Source: Chitinophagaceae bacterium (GTDB lineage Bacteria > Bacteroidota > Bacteroidia > Chitinophagales > Chitinophagaceae). From it: DNA of 5,856 nucleotides. This document shows positions 5,703 to 5,856 of this stretch, piece after piece. Positions within the stretch are counted from its first letter, which is position 1. Every line of letters begins with the position of its first letter. The notes beneath the pieces are model-generated. The model was given only the letters and a program-made list of their open reading frames with translations. It was not told the origin of the DNA and did no database searches. The stretch lies in assembly GCA_021323155.1 (NCBI GenBank), contig JAJTCI010000159.1:1-5856 (forward strand). The letters run 5' to 3'. The position numbers were made by a program, and so were the translations under genes.

Positions 5703-5856
5703 TTAATTATCAATCACGATCGTGCTTTTCACACTCTTCGCGAATACATTGTTGTCTTTATCCAGCACGTTAAACACGATGCCGCCCGTTGAGGTGATGG
5801 CCTGGAACATTGCATCACTGTTGTCCTTCAGGACGGTAATGGGGAAGGTGCTGCAT
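5703..5856 (-). CDS. C-terminal end of an unrecognised protein
   Basis: An open minus-strand frame enters from the right edge and ends at TAA (5705-5703), giving 50 complete C-terminal residues. They include STFPITVLKDNSDAMFQAIT, then STGGIVFNVLDKDNNVF, and end in STIVIDN. The alternating hydrophobic/polar pattern with Asp/Asn/Gly turns suggests a beta-rich fold such as an extracellular or lipoprotein domain, but I do not recognise a family and the N-terminus is outside the window. Coding is supported by plausible composition, an open frame to the edge, and a stop directly beside the hairpin cluster, as expected for a convergent gene end. No terminator with a T-run is visible for it on its own strand close to the stop. 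Confidence 0.6.
   Translation of the reverse strand, partial: CSTFPITVLKDNSDAMFQAITSTGGIVFNVLDKDNNVFAKSVKSTIVIDN

Overview
The window looks like chromosomal DNA from a Bacteroidota bacterium, plausibly a Chitinophaga-like member of the Chitinophagaceae. Three things point that way. The long secreted gene encodes a 'Met-zincin' (DUF5118/DUF5117/DUF4953-type) metalloprotease, a family typical of this phylum. Start codons lack clear Shine-Dalgarno sequences. One upstream region contains a fair match to the Bacteroidota -33/-7 promoter (TTG, 18 bp, TAnnTTTG-like). The assignment is inference from sequence character, not a database match.

Layout: positions 1-1419 hold a two-gene minus-strand operon. 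It encodes a biotin carboxyl carrier subunit with a PCC-alpha-like N-terminal part (925-1419), followed by the biotin carboxylase subunit (858 down to the left edge, C-terminus missing). The 66-bp spacer between them is mostly a perfect-period 7-bp tandem repeat, seven copies of AACCTGN. A divergent control region follows, with a predicted minus-strand promoter and a perfect 8-2-8 palindrome just upstream of the carrier gene. Positions 1542-2777 (+) encode a complete HI0933/BaiN/RdsA-family flavoprotein. After a 182-bp spacer, 2960-5533 (+) encodes the 857-residue secreted zinc metalloprotease. Positions 5534-5702 form a structured convergent spacer: a second, degenerate 7-bp repeat array (nine units), a strong intrinsic terminator, and two tandem copies of a related hairpin. 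The last about 150 bases carry the 3' end of an unrecognised minus-strand gene.

Function: the two carboxylase subunits should act together to charge and carry CO2 for an acyl-CoA carboxylase (acetyl- or propionyl-CoA). The carboxyltransferase is not in the window. The flavoprotein and the protease show no obvious pathway link to it or to each other. I see no mobile element, CRISPR array, tRNA or rRNA, and no clear multi-gene new system. The most unusual material is non-coding: two period-7 arrays of different sequence, the duplicated hairpin, and the palindrome at the carboxylase operon start.
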